Below are positions 6,926 to 15,586 of a stretch of 64,000 nucleotides of DNA, piece by piece. The DNA comes from Butyrivibrio sp. INlla14 (GTDB taxonomy: Bacteria; Bacillota; Clostridia; Lachnospirales; Lachnospiraceae), in contig NZ_FMVS01000008.1 of the NCBI RefSeq assembly GCF_900102515.1, forward strand, positions 1 to 64,000. Reading direction: 5' to 3'. The position numbers were made by a program, and so were the translations under genes. How positions within the stretch are numbered: position 1 is the first letter of the stretch; the number at the start of each line of letters is the position of its first letter. The notes beneath the pieces were generated by a model, which worked only from the letters and a program-made list of their open reading frames with translations, was not told the DNA's origin and made no database searches.

Positions 6926-6972
6926 ATCTGGCAATGCCAGATTCTTGCGGACATATTCCTACTTTGTCCGCA
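6926..6972 (+). promoter_or_regulatory. Two hairpins in the ugd leader
   Basis: ATCTGGC/GCCAGAT (6926-6942) and TGCGGAC/GTCCGCA (6946-6972) are adjacent perfect stems. The second ends about 17 nt before the GGAGG of ugd. They may shape the 5' untranslated region; no T-run follows, so they are not terminators. Confidence 0.4.
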
Positions 6973-7001
6973 GGAAGTTATGCGTTATGGAGGATAAGAT
7001 T

Positions 7002-8234
7002 ATGAAAATAGCAGTAGCGGGAACTGGATATGTTGGACTGTCACTGGCAGTTCTTTTGTCACAGCACAATGAGGTGACAGCGGTTGATATCCTTGAAGAG
7101 AAGGTTGAGAAGTTAAACAAGTGGATATCACCTATTCAGGACGAATATATTGAGAAGTTTTTGGCTGAGCACGAGGAGAGAAAGCTGAATTTAAAGGCTA
7201 CAACAGATGGTGCGTCAGCGTATGCAGATGCTGATTATGTTATTATCGCAGCGCCTACAAACTATGATCCTGCCAAGAACTTTTTTGACTGTTCAGCAGT
7301 TGAGGCGGTAATTGACCTGGTTCTTAAGTCCAGCAAGACTGCTACAATGATCATCAAGTCTACAATTCCTGTAGGCTATACCAAGAAGGTGAGAGAGCAG
7401 TTTAAGACAGATAGAATTCTCTTTTCACCAGAGTTTCTGCGTGAGTCCAAGGCTCTTTATGACAATCTTTATCCTAGCAGAATTATTGTTGGATGCGATG
7501 ATGCCAGCCGCGAGAAGGCAGAGGTTTTTGCAAATCTCCTGGTAGAGGGCGCTGAGAAAGAGAACATCGATACATTATTCATGGGATTTACAGAGGCAGA
7601 GGCGGTTAAGCTTTTTGCTAATACATATCTTGCACTTAGAGTCAGCTATTTCAACGAGCTTGATACATATGCAGAGCTCAAGGGCCTTGATACACAGAAA
7701 ATCATTGAGGGTGTTTGCCTTGATCCTAGAATTGGAACTCACTACAACAATCCTTCATTTGGTTATGGCGGATATTGCCTGCCCAAGGATACCAAGCAGC
7801 TTCTTGCAAACTTCCAGGATGTGCCAGAGGATCTGATCAGGGCTATTGTTGAGAGTAACCGCACTCGTAAGGATCACATTGCCAATATGGTTTTGGAGAA
7901 GGCAGGCTACTACACAGAGTCTTCAATGTGGAATGCAGAGAAGGAGAGACCAATCACAGTAGGTGTTTACAGGCTTACTATGAAGTCTAATTCTGACAAC
8001 TTCAGACAGAGTAGTATTCAGGGTGTTATGAAGAGGCTTAAGGCCAAGGGCGCAACTGTAATTATCTATGAGCCAACGCTTCCTGATGGAACAACCTTCT
8101 TTGGATCACTTGTAGTCAATGACATTGAGAAGTTTAAGAGCGGGTCAGACAGCATCATTGCTAACAGATATGATTCTGTTCTTGATGATGTACAGGATAA
8201 GGTTTATACAAGAGATATCTTTAAGAGAGATTGA
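7002..8234 (+). CDS. ugd: UDP-glucose 6-dehydrogenase
   Basis: A 410-residue NAD-dependent enzyme that oxidises UDP-glucose (or a related nucleotide sugar) to the uronic acid for surface polysaccharides. The Rossmann motif [20 protein letters not shown] opens the protein. The catalytic Cys259 lies in [15 protein letters not shown]. The C-terminal UDP-binding domain is present ([15 protein letters not shown]). ATG 7002 is chosen because GGAGG lies 8 nt before it; two earlier in-frame starts would add residues before the glycine motif. It seems to be transcribed alone and ends at a strong hairpin. The leader holds two small stems. UDP-N-acetylmannosamine dehydrogenase is a less likely alternative. 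Confidence 0.9.
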   Translation: MKIAVAGTGYVGLSLAVLLSQHNEVTAVDILEEKVEKLNKWISPIQDEYIEKFLAEHEERKLNLKATTDGASAYADADYVIIAAPTNYDPAKNFFDCSAVEAVIDLVLKSSKTATMIIKSTIPVGYTKKVREQFKTDRILFSPEFLRESKALYDNLYPSRIIVGCDDASREKAEVFANLLVEGAEKENIDTLFMGFTEAEAVKLFANTYLALRVSYFNELDTYAELKGLDTQKIIEGVCLDPRIGTHYNNPSFGYGGYCLPKDTKQLLANFQDVPEDLIRAIVESNRTRKDHIANMVLEKAGYYTESSMWNAEKERPITVGVYRLTMKSNSDNFRQSSIQGVMKRLKAKGATVIIYEPTLPDGTTFFGSLVVNDIEKFKSGSDSIIANRYDSVLDDVQDKVYTRDIFKRD

Positions 8235-8262
8235 TAATAAGATTTGAGATGAATTGTTATTG

Positions 8263-8308
8263 GTGACAGGTATCGTGAACACTTCTTCACAGTACCTGTC
8301 ACTTTTTT
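8263..8308 (+). terminator. Terminator after ugd
   Basis: GTGACAGGTA (8263-8272) pairs with TACCTGTCAC (8293-8302), followed by TTTTTT. A standard intrinsic terminator. Confidence 0.9.
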
Positions 8309-8395
8309 CGTTGTTTTTCCCCCTGATAGATGTTAAATTGTTTAATGTGTGTCTCGACTACATATATCAGCTGAAAGGGTACATATTAGACTAAA

Positions 8396-9895
8396 ATGAA
8401 ATACAAAATCCTCTTAAATAGATCACTAAAGTATTTGCTTTTTATCATTTTTGCTGCGGCAATGGTGCTGTATTTTTCAGCTTCAACAAGCCCTCTATAT
8501 CCCAATTTTAAAGCTTGGGATTCTAGCTTCTTCCTGGTAATGGGCAGGGAATGGCTTGGAGGTCTTACACCCTATAAAGATTTGTGGGATCAGAAGGGCC
8601 CTGCAATTTTCCTGGTAAATCTGCTGGGATTCATGCTTACAGGAAATAAATATGGTATGTTGATCATCCAGATATTATTTGCCATTGTTTCGGAAAGCTT
8701 TATATACAAGCTGCTCAGAAGGGCTCTTAATGAGCTATGGTCTGTTTTAGGCACATGCCTTGGCATCATAGTGTTTTCCTGCAATTATGAGGGTGGAAAT
8801 CTTTTAGAAGAATATATAAATCCATTTCTCATAATTTGCTTTACCTTCATTACTGGCTGGATTCATAAAAAGACAAAAGAAAAGCCAGATCATAACCCTT
8901 TGTATGCTTGTTTTTACGGAATAACCTTTGGTCTGTGCGTAATGTCCAGGATAACAAACTCTGTAGCTGTGTGCATTGCTGTACTTTTTATAGTAATTTA
9001 TCTATGTGCAAACAAGGCCTGGGGCAATCTCCTTCGGAATGCAATAGCGTTTATTGGCGGAACAGCACTGGTGATTGTTCCATTTATGATTTTTTTTGCT
9101 ATTAATGATTGTACCTATGATTTCTGGTACGGAACGATATTGTTTAATCTTTCCTATACAGCCGTGGCAAATAGCAGTTTAATTACTTTTATTAAGTCAG
9201 CTACAAGGCAGATTGGAAGCTATGCTCTGATGGGAACAGGCTTTATAATCCTTTTCAGGAAAAGATATTATGACGGAATAATGTATATTGCTATGGGAAT
9301 CGGAACTCAAATTCTGCTTAAGAGTATCTTTAGATATGACCATTATTCTATGATCACTTTTGGCCTTCTAATAGTTTCTGTCTATGAGCTGACATACACT
9401 ATAGCTGAAAACCGCGACATAGCAAGAAAAATGGGTATTTTTGCGCTAACTGGTACGCTTCTTATTGCTTCCTATAGAACAGGCAAGGAGATCATCAAGA
9501 TGGCTGGTAAGTATGAGGACTATTCTGCAAATCCTTCTGAAGAGGCTGTGGCCAAGTACAGGCAGCTAATTGATTTTTCTTCTCAGATTCCAGAGAATGA
9601 GCGTGGCAGCGTTGTGGCATATAACGTCAATCCGACAATTTATCTGGATATGGACATTTCTCCTGCGTGCAGGTTCTTTGCCTATCAGGACTGGCAGGCT
9701 AAATTTAGTGAGTCATATGTAGAGCTGTTAAATGAGGAATTTAAAACCAAGAAGCCTTTGTGGATTATCGTAAATAGTAATAAAGACACATATATTCAGG
9801 GAATTCTCGACACTGAATATGAAGTGGTTTCATCTGAACCAGAGTTTAGCTCATTGGAAGATAAAACACTGACCCTTTATAGATTAGCCCAGTAA
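8396..9895 (+). CDS. GT39-like membrane glycosyltransferase
   Basis: A 499-residue polytopic membrane protein with about ten hydrophobic segments and a soluble C-terminal part of about 120 residues. Near the N-terminus AWDSSFFLVMGREWLGG is followed by LTPYKDLWDQKGPAIFLVN, the arrangement of GT-C enzymes of the ArnT/PMT (GT39) superfamily, where an Asp in the first outer loop is catalytic and D-x-KGP lies in the next. Such enzymes use lipid-linked sugars outside the membrane, perhaps for wall or surface polymers. Substrate cannot be told. The start ATG 8396 has only a distant GAAAGGG, so the first residues are less certain. No clear operon partner; the next gene is 49 nt away. Confidence 0.75.
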   Translation: MKYKILLNRSLKYLLFIIFAAAMVLYFSASTSPLYPNFKAWDSSFFLVMGREWLGGLTPYKDLWDQKGPAIFLVNLLGFMLTGNKYGMLIIQILFAIVSESFIYKLLRRALNELWSVLGTCLGIIVFSCNYEGGNLLEEYINPFLIICFTFITGWIHKKTKEKPDHNPLYACFYGITFGLCVMSRITNSVAVCIAVLFIVIYLCANKAWGNLLRNAIAFIGGTALVIVPFMIFFAINDCTYDFWYGTILFNLSYTAVANSSLITFIKSATRQIGSYALMGTGFIILFRKRYYDGIMYIAMGIGTQILLKSIFRYDHYSMITFGLLIVSVYELTYTIAENRDIARKMGIFALTGTLLIASYRTGKEIIKMAGKYEDYSANPSEEAVAKYRQLIDFSSQIPENERGSVVAYNVNPTIYLDMDISPACRFFAYQDWQAKFSESYVELLNEEFKTKKPLWIIVNSNKDTYIQGILDTEYEVVSSEPEFSSLEDKTLTLYRLAQ

Positions 9896-9944
9896 CCGTG
9901 GCTTTTTGTAACTAAAAAAATTTTTTGAAAGTGTAGAAGATAAC

Positions 9945-10664
9945 ATGCTATTTTGGATTATTGCAACGCTTTCCGCTTTTTTTGTAAAAGGACTATGCGG
10001 CTTTGCAAATACACTGGTTTTCACATCGATACTAAGCTTTGGCTCGGCCAATATAAATATATCTCCAGTGGAGCTTCTTCTGGGGTATCCCACAAACCTT
10101 ATAATAAGCTGGAGGGAGAGAAAGTCAATTGATTTAAAAACTGTCCTTCCTCTGTCGTTTATGGTGATAATTGGAAGCATTGGAGGGGCTTTATTACTTA
10201 AAAATGCAGATATAACCCTTATCAAGATTATTTTCGGAGTGCTTGTCATAATAGTTGGCATAGAGATGCTGATAAGAGAATTATCCAGTAAAGAGACAAA
10301 AGGCTCAAGGCTCCTTCTTACAATTATAGGCATTTTGTCAGGCTTTCTCTGCGGCCTTTACGGGGTTGGAGCGCTCCTTGGGGCTTACATCGGCAGAACC
10401 ACAAAGGATACCAGCTCTTTTAAGGCCAATATCTGCACAGTGTTTATAATTGAGAATACCTTCAGGATCATTTTATATCTCTTTTACGGCATTATAACTT
10501 TAGAATCCTTAAAGAGTGCTCTGAAGCTTTCTCCATTTATGCTGATCGGACTGGTTCTGGGAATTCTGAGTGCCAAGGTTATTGATGAGAAAGCGGTAAA
10601 GAAGATAGTTATCGTAATGCTGATAGTATCGGGAATTGCCCTGATTGCCCTTAATTGGTTTTGA
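9945..10664 (+). CDS. TauE/SafE family membrane exporter
   Basis: A 239-residue membrane protein with about eight hydrophobic helices. It shows the two-fold repeat of the TauE/SafE (DUF81) family, with FFVKGLCGFANTLVFTSILS in the first half and GILSGFLCGLYGVGALLGAY in the second. Members export small organosulfur compounds, sulfite or organic anions. The substrate here is not shown by context. An 11-bp stretch of A and T precedes the gene and GAAGAT is a weak ribosome site. The following nucleotidase is 163 nt away behind its own hairpin, so co-transcription is uncertain. Confidence 0.85.
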   Translation: MLFWIIATLSAFFVKGLCGFANTLVFTSILSFGSANINISPVELLLGYPTNLIISWRERKSIDLKTVLPLSFMVIIGSIGGALLLKNADITLIKIIFGVLVIIVGIEMLIRELSSKETKGSRLLLTIIGILSGFLCGLYGVGALLGAYIGRTTKDTSSFKANICTVFIIENTFRIILYLFYGIITLESLKSALKLSPFMLIGLVLGILSAKVIDEKAVKKIVIVMLIVSGIALIALNWF

Positions 10665-10725
10665 CAAGAATTGAGCAGGAAACGAGAAAATGTACATTTG
10701 GCTGGACAAATATGATATTATAGTT

Positions 10726-10819
10726 TGTCAGGGATGTTCCTGACAGAATCTGTAAGCAGAAAGAAAAATATAAGATCTAGTAGATTTAGAAGTAAGAAAT
10801 AAGAAGTAAGAAGTAAGAG
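10726..10819 (+). repeat. Hairpin and AAGTAAG direct repeats in nucleotidase leader
   Basis: TGTCAGG/CCTGACA with a GATGTT loop (10726-10745) is followed at about 10788-10819 by several near-tandem AGAAGTAAG units that run into the GAGG ribosome site. This looks like replication slippage; no function is evident. Confidence 0.4.
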
Positions 10820-10827
10820 GTAACACA

Positions 10828-11424
10828 ATGAAGATTTACGTTGATTTTGATGATTGTTTATGCGAGACAGCAAGAGGCTTTGTAGATATCGCAGCAAGGC
10901 TCTTTGGGAAAAATGTTCCCTACGAGCAGGTTAAGTTTTTTAACCTTCAGCAGTCTTTTGGACTAACTGATGAAGAATACGAGCAGCTTATGCTTGAGGG
11001 CCATCGTCCTGAGATTCTTTTAGGATATGAGGAAACTCCCGGCGCATCTACAGTCATCAACGAGCTTTTAGATAAGGGACATGAAGTGATGATCATAACA
11101 GGAAGACCTGCAAGTGCCTACGAGCCTTCAAGACAGTGGCTTGATCAGCATGGCCTTGAGAGAGTAAAACTCTTTTGTCTGAACAAATATGGAAGAGATT
11201 CATTTATAAAAAACAGCGAGTTCAACATGGAACTTGAGGACTATTACAAGATCAAGTTTGATTATGCCATAGAGGATTCACCAATGGCCTTTAAGTTTTT
11301 TGATCATCTGCCTGAGCTCAAGGTTTTGGTATTTGACAGACCTTGGAATCATGAGCACGAGCTTCCGGGGGACAATTTTACCCGCTGCAGTAATTGGAAG
11401 GCTATTAGCGAGAAAATATCCTGA
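10828..11424 (+). CDS. HAD-superfamily 5'-nucleotidase, NT5C type
   Basis: A 198-residue HAD phosphatase. The nucleophile motif is MKIYVDFDDCLCETARGF (D-x-D at residues 6-8 region), motif II is MIITGRP, and the late acidic motif is YAIEDSPMA. The family dephosphorylates (deoxy)ribonucleoside monophosphates in the cytoplasm, though many members are only predicted. The length is normal. GAGG lies 7 nt before the ATG at the end of a purine-rich repeat. No operon partner is evident; the next 180 bp is AT-rich and then comes a broken chemoreceptor. Confidence 0.75.
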   Translation: MKIYVDFDDCLCETARGFVDIAARLFGKNVPYEQVKFFNLQQSFGLTDEEYEQLMLEGHRPEILLGYEETPGASTVINELLDKGHEVMIITGRPASAYEPSRQWLDQHGLERVKLFCLNKYGRDSFIKNSEFNMELEDYYKIKFDYAIEDSPMAFKFFDHLPELKVLVFDRPWNHEHELPGDNFTRCSNWKAISEKIS

Positions 11425-11596
11425 ATGCTTTCTTAATTTCTATATCCTAAATTTCCAAATATAGATGTATATGCCTTACTTTTTAATTGTTAAATGATGT
11501 CTTTATAAAGATTTAATTATGCATTATCTAGAATACGTTTATAATTAATCTGATAATTGTTCGTTTTGACAACCTTAAGGATAAGGAGGCACATAA

Positions 11597-11786
11597 ATGG
11601 AAACCAGAGTTCGTAATGGTAAGTTGGTACAAAAAGCTGATTTTTGCTGCTGTAGCGGCGATTGTTGGCGTTGCAACTGTTCTGACTGTTATGGGTGGCA
11701 TCAAGATTTCTGATACCTACATGAAGATGGTTCAGGAAGAGCTGGCTGAGAATATGACTGAGACAATGAGCTACTTCAAACCTTGA
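11597..11786 (+). pseudogene. Chemoreceptor N-terminal remnant
   Basis: A strong AAGGAGG precedes ATG 11597, but after about seven codons the sensible frame shifts by one. From ATG 11616 it reads MVSWYKKLIFAAVAAIVGVA and on to MGGIKISDTYMKMVQEEL. This is the signal-anchor helix and the first residues of a Cache domain of a methyl-accepting chemotaxis protein. The frame stops at 11786, and nothing of the sensor, HAMP or signalling domains is left before the terminator at 11808. It looks like a receptor gene deleted down to its two ends. The rest of 11425-11870 is AT-rich and shows nothing else. Confidence 0.6.
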
Positions 11787-11807
11787 TGATCATGTAAAAT
11801 ATGATAA

Positions 11808-11840
11808 AAAAATGGCGCCGCATGTTGCGGCGCCATTTTT
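11808..11840 (+). terminator. Terminator after chemoreceptor remnant
   Basis: AAAAATGGCGCCGC and GCGGCGCCATTTTT around ATGTT. The symmetric A and T runs let it work in both directions. It is probably the original terminator of the lost receptor gene. Confidence 0.85.
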
Positions 11841-11966
11841 AATAATAAGCAAGCAATATATGAAGTGTAAGTGAAAAATGCCTATGTTATCATACTATTT
11901 ATAGAACTGCGAAAATCTATAGTCTTAGAGCAGTTCCTATATCAGATCAAAATCGGGGAGAGAGAA

Positions 11967-14309
11967 ATGTTAAAAGAGTATAAGCTTTCACAAGTACTTC
12001 TTACAGATGATTATTGCCAGAATGCCCTTGATAAGGACGTTGCGTACTTAAAAAGCATCGATCCTGACAGGATGCTTTCTGGATTTTATGAAAACGCAGG
12101 ACTTAGTCCCAAGAAAATGCGTTATGCTGGCTGGGAGAATATGCTTATCGGGGGCCATACAATGGGCCACTACCTTACCGCGGCTTCTCAGGGCTATGCT
12201 AATCCCGGAACTTCTCCTGAGGATAAAGAAGCTCTTTTGAATCTTATAAAGAAAATGGTGGATGGCCTTTATGAGTGCCAGCAGCACTCACTTGGCAGGC
12301 CTGGCTTTGTATTTGGCGCTGCTATTCTTGATATCAGCAATGTAGAGAAACAGTTTGATAATGTAGAAGAGGGTAAAACAAACATCATAACTCAGGCTTG
12401 GGTTCCTTGGTATACGATGCACAAGATCCTGGACGGACTTGTAAACACATATATATTAACTGGCTATGAAACTGCCCTTAAGGTGGCAGAGGGAATAGGC
12501 GACTGGAGCTACAACAGGGCTTCTTCCTGGTCTGAGGAGACTCACAGGACAGTCCTTGGAATAGAATATGGCGGCATGAATGATGCTCTTTATAAGCTCT
12601 ACAAGCTAACTGGCAAGGAGGAACATCTTAAGGCTGCTCACGCTTTTGATGAGGATGAGCTGTTTAAGAAGATAGCCAGCGGAGATAAAAATGTTCTAAA
12701 TAACCGCCATGCCAACACAACTATTCCTAAATTCCTGGGAGCCCTTAACAGATACATGACTGTTGGTGAAGAGGCTAGTGAATACCTTGAATATGTCAAG
12801 GCTTTCTGGGATATGGTAGTTAACAGGCACACCTATGTAACTGGTGGAAACAGTGAGTGGGAACACTTTGGCGAGGATTTTGTTCTTGACGCAGAGCGCA
12901 CCAACTGTAATAACGAGACCTGCAATACCTACAACATGCTCAAGATGAGCAGGGACCTGTTCCGCATCACAGGGGACAAGAAGTATGCAGATTATTATGA
13001 GAATACCTGGATCAATGCGATTTTGTCTTCTCAGAATCCGGAAGATGGTATGACTATGTACTTCCAGCCCATGGCAACAGGCTATTACAAGGTTTACGGA
13101 CAGCCTTTTGATAAGTTCTGGTGCTGCACAGGTACTGGAATGGAGAACTTTACAAAGCTCTCAGACAGTATTTACTTTACAGATGACAAGGAAATCACAG
13201 TTAATCTCTACGTTTCATCAACTCTTACTGATGAGGCAAAAGAGCTGACTCTTATCCAGGAAACTAAGATTCCTATGGAAAATACAGCTCTTTTCACTGT
13301 GAAATGTGAAGGAAAGCGCGATGTAAGCCTTAAGTTTAGAGTTCCTGACTGGGCTGCAGACTATACCTGCAAACTTGCTAGTAGCGGTGAGAGTTTTAAG
13401 GCAGGAGAAGACGGCTACATTAAGGTTAGCAGAAACTTTGAAAATGGTGATCAGATAGAAATCTCTTTTGCCATGAAGACAGTGGCCAAGGGCCTTCCTG
13501 ACTGCGACACTGTATTTGCCTTTAAGTATGGTCCGGTTTTATTATCAGCAAACCTTGGTACAGAAGACATGATAGATGGAACAACAGGCGTTGATGTTAC
13601 GATTCCTACAAATAAGATCGCTGGCAATGAGTACCTGATAGTGCAGGAAGGCACTATCAAGGACTACATAGATAACATCGACAGCTTTATGGAAAGGGAA
13701 GAGGGAACCCTTAACTTTACCCTTAAGGGAACAGACAGGGAGCTTGTTTTTGCTCCTCACTACAAAAAGACTAGGGAGCGCTATGGAATCTACTGGTATT
13801 TCTTTGATAAGAATACTGGCTCTTGCGATGAAGTAGAGAAGAGAAAAGCAGAAGAGGCCCGCAGAGAGAGCATTATAGATACGGTTCAGCCAGGTTATGG
13901 CCAGTATGAAAATGACGAGCTTCATGCCATGGAGGATCATGGCTCAGTTGGCAGTACATCTCAGGGAACAACTAGAAAGGCTACTCCAAATGGCAGCTTC
14001 ACCTATCACATGAAGGCAGAAGAGGGCAAGGACCTTCTGCTTGAAGTCCACTTCCTTAGAGAAGATAATGGTAAGCCAATTACAATCAAGGTTGGAGATC
14101 AGTTTATCTACAACGGCAAGGTTTATTATACAGGTACTTCTGAGGAGTATTTTGTAGAATATCCTCTGCCTAAAGAGATAATATCAAAGGCACTTGAACA
14201 CAGAACCGTAGCAGGAGACCAGGTTCTTACTGTTCCGGTAACCTTTGGCGGTTCCTTTGTAGTTGAATCTGCAAGAGTATTTGGATTTGTATATTTGAGA
14301 AGAGCCTGA
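11967..14309 (+). CDS. GH127-family beta-L-arabinofuranosidase
   Basis: A 780-residue glycosidase (DUF1680 / GH127) predicted to release beta-L-arabinofuranose from arabinan- or extensin-type glycans. No signal peptide is seen, so it probably acts in the cytoplasm on imported oligosaccharides. The zinc-thiolate site of the family is visible: Glu317 and Cys319 in NNETCNTYNMLKMS, and Cys386-Cys387 in FWCCTGTGMENFTKLSD, the second providing the nucleophile. An (alpha/alpha)6 core is followed by beta domains. The start at 11967 has GGGGAG 7 nt upstream; an upstream in-frame start at 11871 overlaps the preceding terminator region and adds residues unlike the family. It is monocistronic and ends in a terminator. 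No transporter sits beside it. Confidence 0.88.
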   Translation: MLKEYKLSQVLLTDDYCQNALDKDVAYLKSIDPDRMLSGFYENAGLSPKKMRYAGWENMLIGGHTMGHYLTAASQGYANPGTSPEDKEALLNLIKKMVDGLYECQQHSLGRPGFVFGAAILDISNVEKQFDNVEEGKTNIITQAWVPWYTMHKILDGLVNTYILTGYETALKVAEGIGDWSYNRASSWSEETHRTVLGIEYGGMNDALYKLYKLTGKEEHLKAAHAFDEDELFKKIASGDKNVLNNRHANTTIPKFLGALNRYMTVGEEASEYLEYVKAFWDMVVNRHTYVTGGNSEWEHFGEDFVLDAERTNCNNETCNTYNMLKMSRDLFRITGDKKYADYYENTWINAILSSQNPEDGMTMYFQPMATGYYKVYGQPFDKFWCCTGTGMENFTKLSDSIYFTDDKEITVNLYVSSTLTDEAKELTLIQETKIPMENTALFTVKCEGKRDVSLKFRVPDWAADYTCKLASSGESFKAGEDGYIKVSRNFENGDQIEISFAMKTVAKGLPDCDTVFAFKYGPVLLSANLGTEDMIDGTTGVDVTIPTNKIAGNEYLIVQEGTIKDYIDNIDSFMEREEGTLNFTLKGTDRELVFAPHYKKTRERYGIYWYFFDKNTGSCDEVEKRKAEEARRESIIDTVQPGYGQYENDELHAMEDHGSVGSTSQGTTRKATPNGSFTYHMKAEEGKDLLLEVHFLREDNGKPITIKVGDQFIYNGKVYYTGTSEEYFVEYPLPKEIISKALEHRTVAGDQVLTVPVTFGGSFVVESARVFGFVYLRRA

Positions 14310-14348
14310 AAAAATGGCACCGCGTATAGACTACGTGGTGCCATTTTT
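14310..14348 (+). terminator. Terminator after GH127 gene
   Basis: AAAAATGGCACC pairs with GGTGCCATTTTT around a 15-nt loop. It begins right after the stop and reaches the last base of the converging DUF3793 gene, so it can serve both. Confidence 0.85.
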
Positions 14349-14901
14349 AGCTTGTCTTTACTATCATTGAAGATAAGAGTCTTCCTTTTGAAAGACACCT
14401 TTTATATACATCTGTACATTTTCGATATCGTGAGAAGATCTTTTCAGCCTTCTCTTTGTCCCCATAAACCTTCCAGTAACCAACGCACTTTACACCCTTT
14501 CTGGAGTCCTCCATAAAGCCCTTTACATCAACTGGCGGATATCCAAGAAAAAGACCTATCTCATGGGGAAAAGACTTACTGTTGTGAATCTGATGTATCA
14601 GATGGACAATATCTTTTTCTATGGAATTACAGCTATAGCCGTTTTCAAGCAGAATGCATCTGGCTTCCTTACAGGAGAGGTCTTCCCTTAATCTATCTGG
14701 CCTGTAAACGTAGAGCAGGACATTCTTTTCCGAAATTCTAAGGGGTACTACCCTCAGGCCTTTTTGCGTAAAGCACTTATTTAATTCGCACAGCTCTTTT
14801 TGTATATCAGTAATTAGACTTCGGTCCACTGTGAAAATATTACCTGTCTTTATTCCTGCTAGAGTAGGTGAGCAGTTCTCGACGATGATGCTATCTGGCA
14901 T
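14347..14901 (-). CDS. DUF3793 family protein
   Basis: A 184-residue protein of a family of unknown function that in Firmicutes often sits next to flavodoxin. It shows the pattern expected for that family: LRVVPLRISEKNVLLYVYRP, then CKEARCILLENGYSC, then FPHEIGLFLGYPPVDVKGFM, and VKCVGYWKVYGDKEKAEKIF near the end. Several conserved Cys residues could bind metal or haem, but this is unproven. It lies 35 nt after the flavodoxin gene on the same strand, probably in one operon under the 15380 palindrome. GGGGAGG lies 13 nt upstream of ATG 14901, a rather long spacing. Confidence 0.8.
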   Translation of the reverse strand: MPDSIIVENCSPTLAGIKTGNIFTVDRSLITDIQKELCELNKCFTQKGLRVVPLRISEKNVLLYVYRPDRLREDLSCKEARCILLENGYSCNSIEKDIVHLIHQIHNSKSFPHEIGLFLGYPPVDVKGFMEDSRKGVKCVGYWKVYGDKEKAEKIFSRYRKCTDVYKRCLSKGRLLSSMIVKTS

Positions 14902-14936
14902 TTTGGATGCGATGCCTCCCCAATGATAGTGTTGAT

Positions 14937-15359
14937 TTAAGCGATTGCTCTGCCAAGTGCTGAGCAGTTCTCAAGGTCATCAGATGATGGCGCATTGTTG
15001 GCAATAACGCTCTCTGTAACGAGAGTTGCGTTGTCAGATTTGCATCTGTCTTCCCAGTCTCTCATCCACTGGCCATCGCCCCAGCCATATGAGCCAAAAA
15101 GAACTACCTTCTTGCCTGAAAGAGAACCTTCAACAGCTGTAAACATTGGATCAAACTCTGATTCCTCAAGGACCTCTGCCCCCATGGCAGGACATCCAAA
15201 GGCAATCGCATCATATCCTGCAACCATGGATGAATTAAATTCTGATGGTGTGAACATATCTACAGCAGCACCGCTTGCTTCTGCACCTTTTTTAACAGCT
15301 TCAGCCATTGACTGTGTGTTGCCTGTACCGCTCCAATAAACAATTGCTATTTTACTCAT
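14937..15359 (-). CDS. Flavodoxin
   Basis: A 140-residue FMN-binding electron carrier, a common substitute for ferredoxin when iron is scarce. The phosphate-binding loop is YWSGTGNTQSMA at the N-terminus. The isoalloxazine loops are seen as FGCPAMGAE and SYGWGDGQWM. ATG 15359 has AGGAGG 7 nt upstream; an upstream in-frame start at 15389 lies inside the likely operator. It is the first gene of a two-gene unit with DUF3793. A perfect 20-bp palindrome sits 20 bp before the start, suggesting tight control, possibly by a metal-dependent repressor. Confidence 0.92.
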   Translation of the reverse strand: MSKIAIVYWSGTGNTQSMAEAVKKGAEASGAAVDMFTPSEFNSSMVAGYDAIAFGCPAMGAEVLEESEFDPMFTAVEGSLSGKKVVLFGSYGWGDGQWMRDWEDRCKSDNATLVTESVIANNAPSSDDLENCSALGRAIA

Positions 15360-15379
15360 ACTTTCCTCCTTTGTTGAAC

Positions 15380-15399
15380 ATGTTAGCATATGCTAACAT
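15380..15399 (-). promoter_or_regulatory. 20-bp palindromic operator before flavodoxin
   Basis: ATGTTAGCATATGCTAACAT is a perfect palindrome placed in the promoter region of flavodoxin-DUF3793. The TTAGC/GCTAA core resembles sites of DtxR-type iron-dependent repressors. Iron control of flavodoxin makes physiological sense, but the regulator is inferred. Confidence 0.6.
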
Positions 15400-15586
15400 T
15401 ATACAGCAGGTTTTCTATCAGTCAATGCTTGAAATTGATAAAAGATATCAGCTACATTTATATATGAATCATATCAAAAGGATTATCACATAGTGTGTGG
15501 GCTGGAGTATAATTATAGTTACATCTAAGATTTCTTGTGGCAAATAAACAAAAAGTTGATTGAAAATTATTCGGGACGTCATAATC

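Noticed and set aside
11871..11966. Extended N-terminus of the GH127 protein
   Set aside because: No ribosome site, hydrophobic but unlike a proper signal peptide, and GGGGAG supports the start at 11967.
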